Numbered from the stretch's first letter, positions 49,424 to 58,450 are shown. The stretch: DNA of 64,000 nt from Heritagella_A intestinalis (GCA_904418995.1 CAJFQF010000001.1:186001-250000), one strand, 5' to 3'. The notes: generated from the letters alone by a model not told the origin. A program made the numbers and translations.

Positions 49424-50008
49424 ATGAACGACAAGACGCGAAAATTGACGGAAACCGCTTTGCTCATTGCTCTGGGCACCATTTTGAGCCTGATTCAGTT
49501 CCCGGGACCTTGGGTAAACGGTGGCTCCATTACCCTGTGCAGCATGCTGCCCATCTGCATTATCGGCTACCGTTACGGGGTGCGCTGGGGCATCCTGGGC
49601 GGCGTGGTATACGGTCTGCTCCAGCTTCTGCTGGGAGTTAACGCCCTCAGGGGAATCAACCTGGCCACCGTGGTGTTGGCCGTGCTGCTGGATTATTTGC
49701 TCGCCTTTGGTGTGCTGGGATTCTCCGGGCTTTTCCGCCGCAAGATTCAAAACCAGTCTGCGGCCTTTATGGCTGGGGCCGGAATTGCCATTGTGCTGCG
49801 GTTCTTGTGCCATTTTATTTCCGGAGCCTTTGTGTGGGATACCATTCTGGCAGATACCGGCCTGAACTGGGCGGGAATCCTTTATTCTTTCAACTACAAT
49901 GGCTCTTATATGCTGCCGGAACTGGTGATTACCCTGGTGGCCGGAGCTATTCTGTGCCGGGTCTTTGATTTTAGCAAGCCCAATCCCATCCGCCGCAGAG
50001 CAAAATAA
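49424..50008 (+). CDS. thiT: Thiamin ECF transporter substrate-binding subunit ThiT
   Basis: Six-helix S-component that binds thiamin and works with a shared ECF module encoded elsewhere (194 residues). Helices span KLTETALLIALGTILSLI, ITLCSMLPICIIGYRYG, LGGVVYGLLQLLLGVN, VVLAVLLDYLLAFGVLG and two more; the acidic/aromatic residues around helix 6 (NYNGSYMLPELVI) fit the ThiT site. The ATG at 49424 follows GAGAAGGA; an upstream in-frame extension would run back into the riboswitch terminator. The TPP riboswitch upstream strongly supports the substrate assignment. Confidence 0.94.
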   Translation: MNDKTRKLTETALLIALGTILSLIQFPGPWVNGGSITLCSMLPICIIGYRYGVRWGILGGVVYGLLQLLLGVNALRGINLATVVLAVLLDYLLAFGVLGFSGLFRRKIQNQSAAFMAGAGIAIVLRFLCHFISGAFVWDTILADTGLNWAGILYSFNYNGSYMLPELVITLVAGAILCRVFDFSKPNPIRRRAK

Positions 50009-50038
50009 GAGAGAGTCTCAAAACGGAAACAATGCGGA

Positions 50039-50068
50039 AAACGCGCCTCTTTGGGGGGGCGTTTTTCT
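50039..50068 (+). terminator. Rho-independent terminator of thiT
   Basis: ACGCGCCTC (50041-50049) pairs with GGGGGGCGT (about 50054-50062), then TTTT. Confidence 0.75.
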
Positions 50069-50198
50069 TTTGGAACCGCAAGTGGGGAAATAGGAAAAGA
50101 GGAATGAATTTCCCGGGTTCTCACCATACTAACGCTGATAGCTCCCGACAGCAGAAAATGAAGGCGCGGGATTTCATAAATCCTTTACAAATAAAAAC

Positions 50199-50227
50199 TT
50201 GACAATTCCCGCGGAGAGTGGTAGAGT
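50199..50227 (+). promoter_or_regulatory. Heat-shock operon promoter
   Basis: TTGACA (50199-50204), 17-bp spacer, TAGAGT (50222-50227); the predicted start at about 50234 is adjacent to the CIRCE element. Confidence 0.75.
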
Positions 50228-50238
50228 ATAGACAAGGT

Positions 50239-50265
50239 TTAGCACTCGATTCAAAAGAGTGCTAA
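50239..50265. promoter_or_regulatory. CIRCE operator (HrcA binding site)
   Basis: Perfect TTAGCACTC (50239-50247), 9-nt spacer, GAGTGCTAA (50257-50265), the canonical HrcA operator. Confidence 0.97.
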
Positions 50266-50289
50266 ACTCAAGATAAAGAGGTGAGGAGA

Positions 50290-51315
50290 ATGGAGCTGAG
50301 TGCCCGCAAGGAAAAAATCCTGGCGGCTGTAGTGGATGCCTATGTGGCCACCGGCGAGCCGGTAGGTTCCAAAGGAATCGCTGCCCAGTTGGGTGTCTCC
50401 TCTGCCACTATCCGCAACGAAATGGCGGAGCTTTCCCTGTTAGGCTTGCTGGAGCAGCCGCACACGTCTGCTGGCCGGGTTCCCTCCCAGAGAGGCTACC
50501 GGCTCTATGTAGACCATCTGATGGAGCCGGCTCCCATGCCTGTGCAGGAAAAACGCCTGATGGATTCCATGCTGATGACCAATGTAGGAGATCCGGAGCG
50601 GCTGTTGCTGAGCGCTACCCAGGCTTTGGCCGGCGTGACCAAGTTTGCCGCAGTTTCCACCACACCAAGTGGAGGGACCGCGTATATCCGGGCGGTGCAG
50701 TTTGTACAGACCAGCCGCAGAACCGCTATGGTGTTGCTGATGTCTTCAGCGGGAACCATGAAAAACCGGGTGTTTCACTGTGATTTTGATTTGAACCCGG
50801 AAATGCTGCGGGTGTTTTTCCGCTTACTGAATGAAAAGCTGGTGAATAAGCCGGTAGCGGATATCACCCCAGCCTTTATCCAGTCCCTGGCGGTTTCCTT
50901 TGGGGATATGTCCATGCTCATGTCCTCCGCTTTGATGGCGGTGCTGGACGTGGCCCGGGATACCCGGGAGACCAACGTTTTCCAGAGTGGGCAGATGAAC
51001 CTGCTCTTTTATCCCGAGTATGAGCGGGGAGCTGCCCGGCGGGTCATGGATTTTCTGGAGCGTCCCCGGGAGCTGGCAGATTTGCTGGTGCAGGAACCGG
51101 GGAGTGTCCGGGCTCTCATCGGACAGGAAAGCCGGGTGCCGGAGCTGGCAGGTTCCAGCGTGGTGGTGGCCCGCTACGCAGTTGGCGGTCAGGACGCCGG
51201 AGCGCTGGCAGTGATTGGCCCCACCCGGATGAATTACCCAAGAGTGATATCCCATCTTTCCTATTTGTCTCAGTCTGTGAGCCAGCTGCTCACAGTGCTG
51301 ATGCGGGAGGAATAG
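50290..51315 (+). CDS. hrcA: Heat-inducible transcription repressor HrcA
   Basis: Represses class I heat-shock genes by binding CIRCE, with activity assisted by GroEL (341 residues). N-terminal winged helix (AAVVDAYVATGEPVGSKGIA, LGVSSATIRNEMAELSLLGL, QPHTSAGRVPSQRGYRLYVD), middle inserted domain and C-terminal GAF-like region. Autoregulated by the CIRCE just upstream. The ATG at 50290 is chosen (AGAGGTG 6-7 nt upstream); a GTG at 50281 is the alternative. Confidence 0.96.
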   Translation: MELSARKEKILAAVVDAYVATGEPVGSKGIAAQLGVSSATIRNEMAELSLLGLLEQPHTSAGRVPSQRGYRLYVDHLMEPAPMPVQEKRLMDSMLMTNVGDPERLLLSATQALAGVTKFAAVSTTPSGGTAYIRAVQFVQTSRRTAMVLLMSSAGTMKNRVFHCDFDLNPEMLRVFFRLLNEKLVNKPVADITPAFIQSLAVSFGDMSMLMSSALMAVLDVARDTRETNVFQSGQMNLLFYPEYERGAARRVMDFLERPRELADLLVQEPGSVRALIGQESRVPELAGSSVVVARYAVGGQDAGALAVIGPTRMNYPRVISHLSYLSQSVSQLLTVLMREE

Positions 51316-51352
51316 CAATAGAAGCAGCAGTGTGCTGAAAGGAGCGATCATT

Positions 51353-51964
51353 TTGGCAGAGGACTTCAAGACAGAGGATCAGGCAGCTCAGGAGCTGCAA
51401 AACGAACCTCCCCAGGAGGCTTCCACAGAGACCCCCGTCCAGGAAGCGCCGGTAGAGGAGGATAAGGAGCCCGAAGGGAAGAAATCCCGGAAGGTTTCCC
51501 GGAAAGAGTTGGAGGCGGTTCAGGCCGAGCTGGAAAAAACCCAGAAAGAACTGGCTGCCCTCAAAGACCAGTATTTGCGCACCAGAGCGGAGTATGATAA
51601 CTTCCGCAAGCGCACCGAGCGGGAGAAGGCCGCCATCTACGGCGACGGCACATCGGACACCATTAAGGGAATGCTCCCGGTGGCCGACAACCTGGAGCGG
51701 GCTTTGGCCCAGAAAGAATGCTCGGTAGAGGATTTGCGCAAGGGCGTGGAGATGGTGCAGACCCAGTTTATGGACTCCCTGAAAAAACTGGGGATTACGG
51801 AAATGGGCGCGGTAGGCGAGGAGTTTGACCCCAACCTTCACAACGCGGTTTCCCACATTGAGGACGAAAACCTGGAGGTCAACGTCATCAGCGCCGTTTA
51901 TCAAAAGGGCTATATGCTGGGCGATAAAGTGGTGCGCCACGCCATGGTGCAGGTGGCCAATTAG
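51353..51964 (+). CDS. grpE: Nucleotide exchange factor GrpE
   Basis: DnaK co-chaperone that drives ADP release (203 residues). Acidic, disordered N-terminus (about 1-45), long dimerising helix (about 46-100; LEAVQAELEKTQKELAALKD) with RTRAEYDNFRKRTEREK, and the C-terminal beta domain GVEMVQTQFMDSLKKLGI, FDPNLHNAVSHIED, VYQKGYMLGDKVVRHAMVQV. The TTG at 51353 with AAAGGAG (51338-51344) at 8 nt is the start. Located between hrcA and dnaK as usual. Confidence 0.95.
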   Translation: MAEDFKTEDQAAQELQNEPPQEASTETPVQEAPVEEDKEPEGKKSRKVSRKELEAVQAELEKTQKELAALKDQYLRTRAEYDNFRKRTEREKAAIYGDGTSDTIKGMLPVADNLERALAQKECSVEDLRKGVEMVQTQFMDSLKKLGITEMGAVGEEFDPNLHNAVSHIEDENLEVNVISAVYQKGYMLGDKVVRHAMVQVAN

Positions 51965-52051
51965 TGAGAACCCAGTAATCCAAAACGCAATTTTATGATA
52001 TAGATACATTCACCAGAGGAAGAAAGAACCAGACATTGGAGGTAATGAATT

Positions 52052-53899
52052 ATGGCAAAGACAATTGGCATTGATCTTGGTACGACAAACTCCTGCGTAG
52101 CCGTTATCGAAGGCGGCGAACCCGTTGTAATCGCAAATGCGGAAGGCGCCCGCACCACCCCGTCTGTGGTGGCTTTCGCCAAGAACGGCGAGCGCATGGT
52201 GGGCCAGGTGGCAAAGCGCCAGGCTATCACCAATCCGGACCGCACCGTTTCTTCCATTAAGAGAGAAATGGGCACCAACTACAAAGTGAACATCGATGGC
52301 AAGCAGTATACCCCGCAGGAAATTTCCGCGATGATCCTGCAGAAGCTGAAGACCGACGCAGAGGCTTATCTGGGCGAGACCGTCACTTCCGCCGTTATCA
52401 CCGTGCCTGCTTACTTCACCGACGCCCAGCGTCAGGCTACCAAGGACGCAGGTAAGATTGCCGGCCTGGATGTAAAGCGTATCATCAACGAGCCCACGGC
52501 TGCAGCCCTGTCCTATGGCATTGACAAGGGCGAAGAGCAGAAGGTCATGGTGTATGACCTGGGCGGCGGTACCTTCGATGTGTCCATTATCGAAATGGGC
52601 GACGGCGTGCAGGAAGTGCTGGCTACTGCTGGTAACAACCGTTTGGGCGGCGACGACTTCGATAAGCGCATTATGGATTGGCTGGTCAGTTCCTTCAAGG
52701 CCGAGACCGGCGTGGACCTGTCCGGCGACAAGATGGCTATGCAGCGCTTGAAGGAAGCCGCTGAAAAGGCAAAGATTGAGCTGTCCGGCATGACCACCGC
52801 CAACATCAACCTGCCCTTCATCACCGCTGACGCTACCGGCCCCAAGCATCTGGATATGACTCTGAGCCGTGCAAAGTTCAACGAGCTCACCAGCGACCTG
52901 GTGGAAAAGACCATGGGCCCTGTTCGTCAGGCTCTGTCCGACTCCGGCCTGTCCATTGGCGAAATCAATAAGGTTCTCATGGTGGGCGGTTCTTCCCGTA
53001 TCCCCGCTGTCCAGGAGGCTGTGAAGAACTTCATCGGCAAGGACCCCTTCAAGGGCATCAACCCCGATGAGTGCGTGGCTATCGGTGCTGCTATCCAGGC
53101 CGGCGTTCTGGGCGGCGAAGTGGAAGGCATGCTGTTGCTGGACGTTACCCCCCTGTCCCTGGGCGTGGAGACCATGGGCGGCGTTATGACCAAGGTCATC
53201 GAGCGCAACACCACCATCCCCACCCGGAAGAGCCAGATTTTCTCCACCGCTGCCGACGGTCAGACCCAGGTAGAGGTCAACGTGCTCCAGGGCGAGCGTG
53301 AGTTTGCCCGGGACAACAAGCAGCTGGGCCTGTTCAAGCTGGACGGCATTGCTCCCGCTCCCCGCGGCATCCCTCAGATCGAAGTGACCTTCGACATCGA
53401 CGCCAACGGCATTGTCAACGTATCCGCTAAGGACCTGGGCACCGGCAAGGAGCAGCACATCACCATTTCTTCCAGCTCCAACATGAGCAAGGACGACATT
53501 GACAAGGCTGTCCGTGAGGCCGAGCAGTTTGCTGCCGAGGATAAGAAGCGCCGTGAAGAGGTGGACGCCAAGAACGCCGCTGAAAACCTGTGCTACACCG
53601 TGGAGAAGCTCATCAGCGAAAACGGCGACAAGATGGACGCTTCCGAGAAGAGCGACCTGGAAGCCAAGGTCAAGGTGCTGAAGGACGCCATGAACGCCAA
53701 CAACATGGATGCCATCAAGTCTGCCAGCGACGACCTGCAGAAGGCCATGTATGCTGTCAGCGAGAAGCTCTATCAGAACGCCGCTCCCCAGCAGGGACCC
53801 CAGGCCGGCCCCGCTGACCAGGCTTCCGGTTCCGCCGGCGCTAATGGCGGCAATGTGTATGACGCTGACTTCAAGGATGTTGACGACAACAATAAGTAA
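52052..53899 (+). CDS. dnaK: Molecular chaperone DnaK (Hsp70)
   Basis: ATP-dependent foldase, 615 residues. Nucleotide-binding domain with AKTIGIDLGTTNSCVAV, VITVPAYFTDAQRQATKDAG, VMVYDLGGGTFDVSIIE and MVGGSSRIPAVQEAV; linker (EGMLLLDVTPLSLGVET); substrate-binding domain (from about 360); helical lid; Gly/Ala/Gln-rich tail ending in DADFKDVDDNNK. Codons are strongly biased as in highly expressed genes. GGAGG precedes the ATG at 52052. Part of hrcA-grpE-dnaK-dnaJ. Confidence 0.98.
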   Translation: MAKTIGIDLGTTNSCVAVIEGGEPVVIANAEGARTTPSVVAFAKNGERMVGQVAKRQAITNPDRTVSSIKREMGTNYKVNIDGKQYTPQEISAMILQKLKTDAEAYLGETVTSAVITVPAYFTDAQRQATKDAGKIAGLDVKRIINEPTAAALSYGIDKGEEQKVMVYDLGGGTFDVSIIEMGDGVQEVLATAGNNRLGGDDFDKRIMDWLVSSFKAETGVDLSGDKMAMQRLKEAAEKAKIELSGMTTANINLPFITADATGPKHLDMTLSRAKFNELTSDLVEKTMGPVRQALSDSGLSIGEINKVLMVGGSSRIPAVQEAVKNFIGKDPFKGINPDECVAIGAAIQAGVLGGEVEGMLLLDVTPLSLGVETMGGVMTKVIERNTTIPTRKSQIFSTAADGQTQVEVNVLQGEREFARDNKQLGLFKLDGIAPAPRGIPQIEVTFDIDANGIVNVSAKDLGTGKEQHITISSSSNMSKDDIDKAVREAEQFAAEDKKRREEVDAKNAAENLCYTVEKLISENGDKMDASEKSDLEAKVKVLKDAMNANNMDAIKSASDDLQKAMYAVSEKLYQNAAPQQGPQAGPADQASGSAGANGGNVYDADFKDVDDNNK

Positions 53900-53940
53900 A
53901 TGATATGATAGTAAGGCCGTAAGATCGGCTTTTCAGGGCA

Positions 53941-53964
53941 CGGGGCGGCGATAAGCTGCCCCAT
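53941..53964 (+). terminator. Hairpin between dnaK and dnaJ (attenuation/processing)
   Basis: GGGGCGGC pairs with GCTGCCCC around loop GATAA; no T-run follows, so it is more likely an mRNA-stability or attenuation element than a full terminator. Confidence 0.4.
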
Positions 53965-54076
53965 GCTTTGCGTTATAGAGATTTTATAAGTCCGCGCACA
54001 GCCGGAGGTTTTGGCAGGAAGCGCTCCTGCTTTATCGGGCGGAGAGCCGCTGACTGAGAGAAAGGAATGGGTAGAT

Positions 54077-55228
54077 ATGGCTGATAAAAGGGATTATTAT
54101 GAGGTGATGGGAGTTCCCAAAAACGCCACGGAAGACGAGATCAAAAAGGCCTATCGTAAGCTGGCGAAAAAATACCATCCCGACCTGAACCCTGGCGACA
54201 AGGAGGCCGAAGCCAAGTTTAAAGAAGTCAACGAGGCCTACGAGGTATTGTCCGATAAGGATAAAAAGGCCCGGTACGACCAGTTTGGCCATGCGGGCGT
54301 GGACCCCAACTTTGGCGGTGGTGCCGGCGGGGGAGACCCCTTCGGCGGCATGGGCGTGGATTTTGGCGATATTTTCGACAGCTTCTTTGGGGGCGGATTT
54401 GGCGGCGGCCGCCGTTCCAACCCCAATGCCCCCCGCCGTGGCGGCGACACCGAGGCCGTGGTGACCATCTCCTTTGAGGAGGCCGCCAAGGGCTGCAAGA
54501 AGAATGTCACATACCGGCAGATCGAGACCTGTAAGAGTTGCGGCGGTTCCGGCGCGGCCAAGGGCACCCAGCCCCAGACCTGCCCCCAGTGCGGCGGCAC
54601 GGGCCAGGTGCGGATCAGCCAGCGCACGCCCTTTGGCGTGGTGCAGACCTCCCGGAGCTGCGACCGCTGCCGGGGTACTGGCCGGGTCATTGAGACCCCC
54701 TGTAAGGACTGTAACGGCACCGGGCGCATCCGCCGCCAAAAAACCGTGGAAGTCACCATTCCCGCCGGTATCAACGACGAGCAGGTGCTGAACATTCCCG
54801 GCCACGGCGATGCCGGCCGCAACGGCGGTCCCAACGGCGATTTGCATGTGTATGTCACCGTGCGGCCCCACAGCCTCTTTGAGCGCCGGGGCAATGACGT
54901 TTGGTGTGAGATGCCCATTACCTTCACCCAGGCGGCCTTGGGCGCAGACGTCACTGTTCCCACCCTGGACGGCAAGGTCAGCTATCACGTTCACGAGGGT
55001 ACCCAGCCCGGGGATGTGTTCAAGCTCAAGGGTAAGGGCATTCCCGTTTTGGGCGGTCGTGGCCGCGGCGACCAGTATGTCCGGGTCACCGTGGAGGTTC
55101 CCAGAAACCTCACCCAGAAGCAGAAGGAAATTCTGCGGGAATTTGAAAACGGCGTAGAGGAGAAGAGCTACCAGAAGCGCCGGAATTTTTTCGATAAATT
55201 AAAGGATATGTTCGACGAGCGGAAGTAA
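54077..55228 (+). CDS. dnaJ: Chaperone protein DnaJ (Hsp40)
   Basis: Type I J-protein of 383 residues that delivers clients to DnaK and triggers its ATPase. J domain with the HPD motif (AKKYHPDLNPGD), Gly/Phe-rich region (about 75-125), four CxxCxGxG zinc repeats (CKSCGGSG, CPQCGGTG, CDRCRGTG, CKDCNGTG) at about 155-220, then the C-terminal substrate domains. ATG at 54077 with AAAGGAATGG upstream; the longer in-frame start at 54011 would add a non-family extension. Last gene of the chaperone operon. Confidence 0.98.
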   Translation: MADKRDYYEVMGVPKNATEDEIKKAYRKLAKKYHPDLNPGDKEAEAKFKEVNEAYEVLSDKDKKARYDQFGHAGVDPNFGGGAGGGDPFGGMGVDFGDIFDSFFGGGFGGGRRSNPNAPRRGGDTEAVVTISFEEAAKGCKKNVTYRQIETCKSCGGSGAAKGTQPQTCPQCGGTGQVRISQRTPFGVVQTSRSCDRCRGTGRVIETPCKDCNGTGRIRRQKTVEVTIPAGINDEQVLNIPGHGDAGRNGGPNGDLHVYVTVRPHSLFERRGNDVWCEMPITFTQAALGADVTVPTLDGKVSYHVHEGTQPGDVFKLKGKGIPVLGGRGRGDQYVRVTVEVPRNLTQKQKEILREFENGVEEKSYQKRRNFFDKLKDMFDERK

Positions 55229-55256
55229 AGTACTTTTACGAAAACAGCATTCCTTC

Positions 55257-55300
55257 AGCGTCCCCAATGCAGGCGAAAGCCTGTGGCGGGGGCGCTTTTC
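55257..55300 (+). terminator. Rho-independent terminator of the chaperone operon
   Basis: AGCGTCCCC pairs with GGGGGCGCT (about 55257-55295) with an inner CAGGC-GAAA-GCCTG hairpin, followed by TTTTCCTTTTT. Confidence 0.85.
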
Positions 55301-55328
55301 CTTTTTGAGAGGAAATTTTTCTGCCCTC

Positions 55329-55357
55329 TTGACAAATACCCTATGGGGGTATATACT
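55329..55357 (+). promoter_or_regulatory. Promoter of csoR-copA
   Basis: TTGACA (55329-55334), 17-bp spacer, TATACT (55352-55357), with the first CsoR site filling the spacer. Confidence 0.9.
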
Positions 55358-55382
55358 GTTCTCAGATACCCCAAGGGGGTAT
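55336..55382. promoter_or_regulatory. Two tandem CsoR operators
   Basis: Site 1 ATACCC..GGGTAT (55336-55352) lies between -35 and -10. Site 2 ATACCCC-AAG-GGGGTAT (55366-55382) lies around the start site. The two centres are 30 bp apart. Both match the G-tract palindrome of CsoR operators (TACCC/GGGTA). Confidence 0.85.
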
Positions 55383-55407
55383 TTAAAATATACCGGGAGG
55401 AATCTGC

Positions 55408-55740
55408 ATGGAAGAAAAGAAACTGACTACAGCATCCCCGGCGGAGCCAGAGACTTGCTGCCGCCATAAATCCACCCCCCGAGAGGAAAAGGACCTGCGC
55501 CAGCTTCAAAACCGTCTGAAGCGGATGATGGGCCAGCTGGGGGGTATCTCCAAAATGCTGGAGGACAACCGCTACTGCGGGGATATTCTGGTGCAGGTAG
55601 CGGCGGTGGAGAGCGCTTTGCAGTCCTTTGGGTATCTGGTGCTTCAAAATCATCTGGAAACCTGCGTGGTGGAAGAGGTGCAGAAGGGGAATACCAAGAT
55701 TATGGAGGAAGCTGTGGAGCTGATTAAGAAATTGAAGTAA
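55408..55740 (+). CDS. csoR: Copper-sensing transcriptional repressor CsoR
   Basis: Helical repressor of 110 residues that releases DNA on binding Cu(I). The Cu ligands are Cys57 (NRYCGDIL), His82 and Cys86 (QNHLETC); the 25- and 4-residue spacings equal those of M. tuberculosis CsoR (Cys36, His61, Cys65). An extra N-terminal tail with CCRH may add metal affinity. ATG at 55408 with GGGAGGA upstream. It sits directly behind two matching operators and 13 nt before copA, so it autoregulates the copper operon. Confidence 0.93.
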   Translation: MEEKKLTTASPAEPETCCRHKSTPREEKDLRQLQNRLKRMMGQLGGISKMLEDNRYCGDILVQVAAVESALQSFGYLVLQNHLETCVVEEVQKGNTKIMEEAVELIKKLK

Positions 55741-55753
55741 GGAGGGATTTCCC

Positions 55754-58369
55754 GTGACGAAGGAAAAATACACCGTTACCGGCATGACCTGCGCTGCCTG
55801 CCAGGCCAACGTGACCCGGTGTGTCCAGAAGCTGGACGGCGTGGAGGACGTGGATGTGAGCCTGCTGGCCAATCAGATGACGGTGTCCTATGATGAGACG
55901 AAAGTAAACCCGGAGAAGATCACCAGCGCCGTAGAAAAAATCGGCTATGGGGCTTTCCCGCAGGAGCAGCCCCAGGCTGGCAGCGGTAGCAAACAAAATT
56001 TTCGCAGCCAATGGCAGGAACGCACTGGCCGGGCTGAGGAAGAGCGGAAACACATGAAGAACCGGCTCATCGCCTCGGTGATTCTGCTGGTGCCCCTGAT
56101 GTATGTGGCTATGGGCCACATGATGGGGCTGCCGGTTCCCGACTTTTTAGTGGGCACGGAAAACGCCATGATTTCTGCCCTGGTGCAGCTGCTCCTCACC
56201 ATTCCGGTGCTGTTTATCAACCGGCACTTTTACCAGAACGGCCTGAAGTCTCTGGTACATTTTGCCCCCAATATGGATTCCCTGGTGGCCATTGGCTCTG
56301 GGGCCTCCCTGGTCTATGGGCTCTTTGCCATGTTCCGCATGGCTTACGGCTTCGGTCACGGAGATATGGCCTTGGTGGAAGAATACGCCCACGCCTTATA
56401 TTTTGAGTCCGCCGCCATGATTCTGACCTTGGTCACTGTGGGCAAATACCTGGAAGCCCGCTCCAAGTCCAAGACCTCCGATGCCCTGGGCAAGCTGGTG
56501 GATTTGGCTCCCAAAACAGCCGTGGTTCTCCGGGAGGGGGAAGAGTACACCATTCCCGCCGAGCAGGTTGTTGCCGGAGATACGGTGATTATCCGCCCCG
56601 GAGAGAGCATCCCGGTAGACGGCATCGTTTTAGAGGGACAGGGCTATGTGGACCAGTCCGCCATTACCGGGGAGAGCATCCCCGTGGAGAAGGGACCTGG
56701 GGATACGGTAATTTCCGCCACCATCAACAAAAACGGTGCCTTCCGCTTCCGGGCTTCCCGGGTGGGGGAGGACACCACCCTCTCCCAGATTATCCGGCTG
56801 GTGGACGAGGCCGGGAGCTCCAAGGCCCCCATTGCCCGGCTGGCGGATAAGGTCAGCGGTATTTTTGTCCCGGTGGTCATCGCCATTGCCATTGTCACGG
56901 CCATTGTCTGGATGATTGCCGGGCAGGGGTTTGAATTCGCCCTATCCAACGCCATTTCCGTGTTGGTGATCTCCTGCCCCTGCGCCTTGGGGTTGGCCAC
57001 CCCTGTGGCCATTATGGTGGGCACCGGCAAGGCCGCCGAAATGGGCATTCTCATTAAGTCCGCCGAGAGTCTGGAAAATCTCCACAATGTGGATACCATC
57101 GTGCTGGATAAGACCGGCACCATCACTTCCGGCCGCCCCGCTGTCACGGATATCCTGGTGTTGGAGCCGGGCCTGACAGAGAAAGACTTCTTAACCCAGG
57201 CCGCAGCGGCAGAAGTTGGCAGCGAGCATCCTCTGGCCCAGGCCGTAGTGGAGCGGGCCAAGGGAGAGAGACTTTCCCTTCCCCAGGCGGAAGCCTTTGA
57301 GGCGGTGGCTGGCCGGGGCATCCGGGCCACGGTGGCAGGCCACCGCTATCTGGCGGGCAACGCTGCCTTCCTGCAAGAAAGCGGACTACCCGGTTGGGAA
57401 AACGCAGCTAGAGACCATATGGAACGCCTGGCCCGGGAAGGCAAGACCCCCCTGCTCTTTGTCCGGGACGGCAAGTTGGCCGGCATTATCGCCGTGGCGG
57501 ATACTATCCGGGAAACCAGCCGGACCGCCATCCAACGGTTTGCCAAAATGGGCCTCCATGTGGTGATGCTTACCGGCGACAACAAAGTCACCGCTGAGGC
57601 CATCCGTCGGGAGCTGGATATTGAAGAGGCGATATCCGATGTGCTGCCTACGGAAAAAGAGGCCCATATCCGGGCTTTACAGGAGAAGGGACGCAAGGTG
57701 GCCATGGTGGGCGACGGCATTAACGACGCCCCGGCCCTGATGCGGGCGGACATCGGCATTGCCATCGGCGCCGGTACGGACATTGCCATTGAGTCGGCGG
57801 ATGTGGTGCTCATGAAGGACTCCCTGGAGGACGTGGCCGAGGCCATTGATTTGAGCCGGGCCGTGGTGCGGAACATCCACATGAACCTGTTCTGGGCCTT
57901 CTTCTACAATGTCCTGGGTATTCCTCTGGCTGCCGGCGTGCTGTATCCGGCCTTCCAGCTCCGGCTGAGCCCCATGATTGGCTCCGCCGCCATGAGCCTG
58001 AGTTCCGTTTGCGTAGTGACTAACGCCCTGCGCCTGCGGTTCTTCCATAAAAAGAAAGGAAGCGCAGCCCTTCCGGAAGCGGAAGCGGTTCCTGCTCCCG
58101 AAACCATGAAAACTGCCGGGGAACAGCCGGTAAAACAGAAAGGAATGAATGATATGAAAAAAGTATTGACCGTTGACGGTATGATGTGCGCTCACTGCCA
58201 GATGCATGTGCAGAAGGCTCTGGCCGGTGTAGACGGCGTGGAGAGCGCCCAGGTAGACCTGGAGAACAAGCTGGCCCACGTGACCCTCTCCAAGGACGTG
58301 CCGGACCAGGTGCTGATGGACGCCGTCACAGAGGCCGGCTATACGCCGGTGAGCTGCCAGGTCGAGTAA
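55754..58369 (+). CDS. copA: Copper-exporting P1B-type ATPase with N- and C-terminal HMA domains
   Basis: Cu(I) efflux pump of 871 residues. N-terminal HMA domain (GMTCAACQANV), eight helices, TGES actuator, metal-site Cys408-Pro-Cys410 in SCPCALG, phosphorylated Asp452 in DKTGT, GSEHPLA, GDGINDAPAL. A linker and a second HMA domain (about 801-871; VDGMMCAHCQMHVQKAL) are fused at the C-terminus, which is unusual for the family. The second domain is preceded by AAAGGA and an in-frame ATG at 58154, suggesting possible separate translation as a CopZ chaperone. Starts with GTG at 55754, GGAGGG upstream. Confidence 0.95.
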   Translation: MTKEKYTVTGMTCAACQANVTRCVQKLDGVEDVDVSLLANQMTVSYDETKVNPEKITSAVEKIGYGAFPQEQPQAGSGSKQNFRSQWQERTGRAEEERKHMKNRLIASVILLVPLMYVAMGHMMGLPVPDFLVGTENAMISALVQLLLTIPVLFINRHFYQNGLKSLVHFAPNMDSLVAIGSGASLVYGLFAMFRMAYGFGHGDMALVEEYAHALYFESAAMILTLVTVGKYLEARSKSKTSDALGKLVDLAPKTAVVLREGEEYTIPAEQVVAGDTVIIRPGESIPVDGIVLEGQGYVDQSAITGESIPVEKGPGDTVISATINKNGAFRFRASRVGEDTTLSQIIRLVDEAGSSKAPIARLADKVSGIFVPVVIAIAIVTAIVWMIAGQGFEFALSNAISVLVISCPCALGLATPVAIMVGTGKAAEMGILIKSAESLENLHNVDTIVLDKTGTITSGRPAVTDILVLEPGLTEKDFLTQAAAAEVGSEHPLAQAVVERAKGERLSLPQAEAFEAVAGRGIRATVAGHRYLAGNAAFLQESGLPGWENAARDHMERLAREGKTPLLFVRDGKLAGIIAVADTIRETSRTAIQRFAKMGLHVVMLTGDNKVTAEAIRRELDIEEAISDVLPTEKEAHIRALQEKGRKVAMVGDGINDAPALMRADIGIAIGAGTDIAIESADVVLMKDSLEDVAEAIDLSRAVVRNIHMNLFWAFFYNVLGIPLAAGVLYPAFQLRLSPMIGSAAMSLSSVCVVTNALRLRFFHKKKGSAALPEAEAVPAPETMKTAGEQPVKQKGMNDMKKVLTVDGMMCAHCQMHVQKALAGVDGVESAQVDLENKLAHVTLSKDVPDQVLMDAVTEAGYTPVSCQVE
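58154..58369 (+). CDS. Possible internally initiated CopZ-like copper chaperone (C-terminal HMA domain of CopA)
   Basis: In-frame ATG at 58154 preceded 9 nt upstream by a strong site AAAGGA (58139-58144) would give a 71-residue HMA protein, MKKVLTVDGMMCAHCQMHVQ onward, nearly identical in size to CopZ (about 69 residues). The same residues form the CopA C-terminus. Escherichia coli makes a similar free chaperone from copA by frameshifting, so dual use is plausible, but whether internal initiation happens is not shown by sequence alone. Confidence 0.4.
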   Translation: MKKVLTVDGMMCAHCQMHVQKALAGVDGVESAQVDLENKLAHVTLSKDVPDQVLMDAVTEAGYTPVSCQVE

Positions 58370-58412
58370 GAGCCGAAAAAACTGGATAAACCAGCACAGA
58401 CCTGTATACATG

Positions 58413-58450
58413 AGGCCCTCACCGGAGAAATTTCTCGGTGAGGGCCTTTC
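58413..58450 (+). terminator. Rho-independent terminator of the copper operon
   Basis: AGGCCCTCACC-GGAGAAA pairs with TTTCTC-GGTGAGGGCCT (58413-58447), followed by TTT. Confidence 0.85.
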
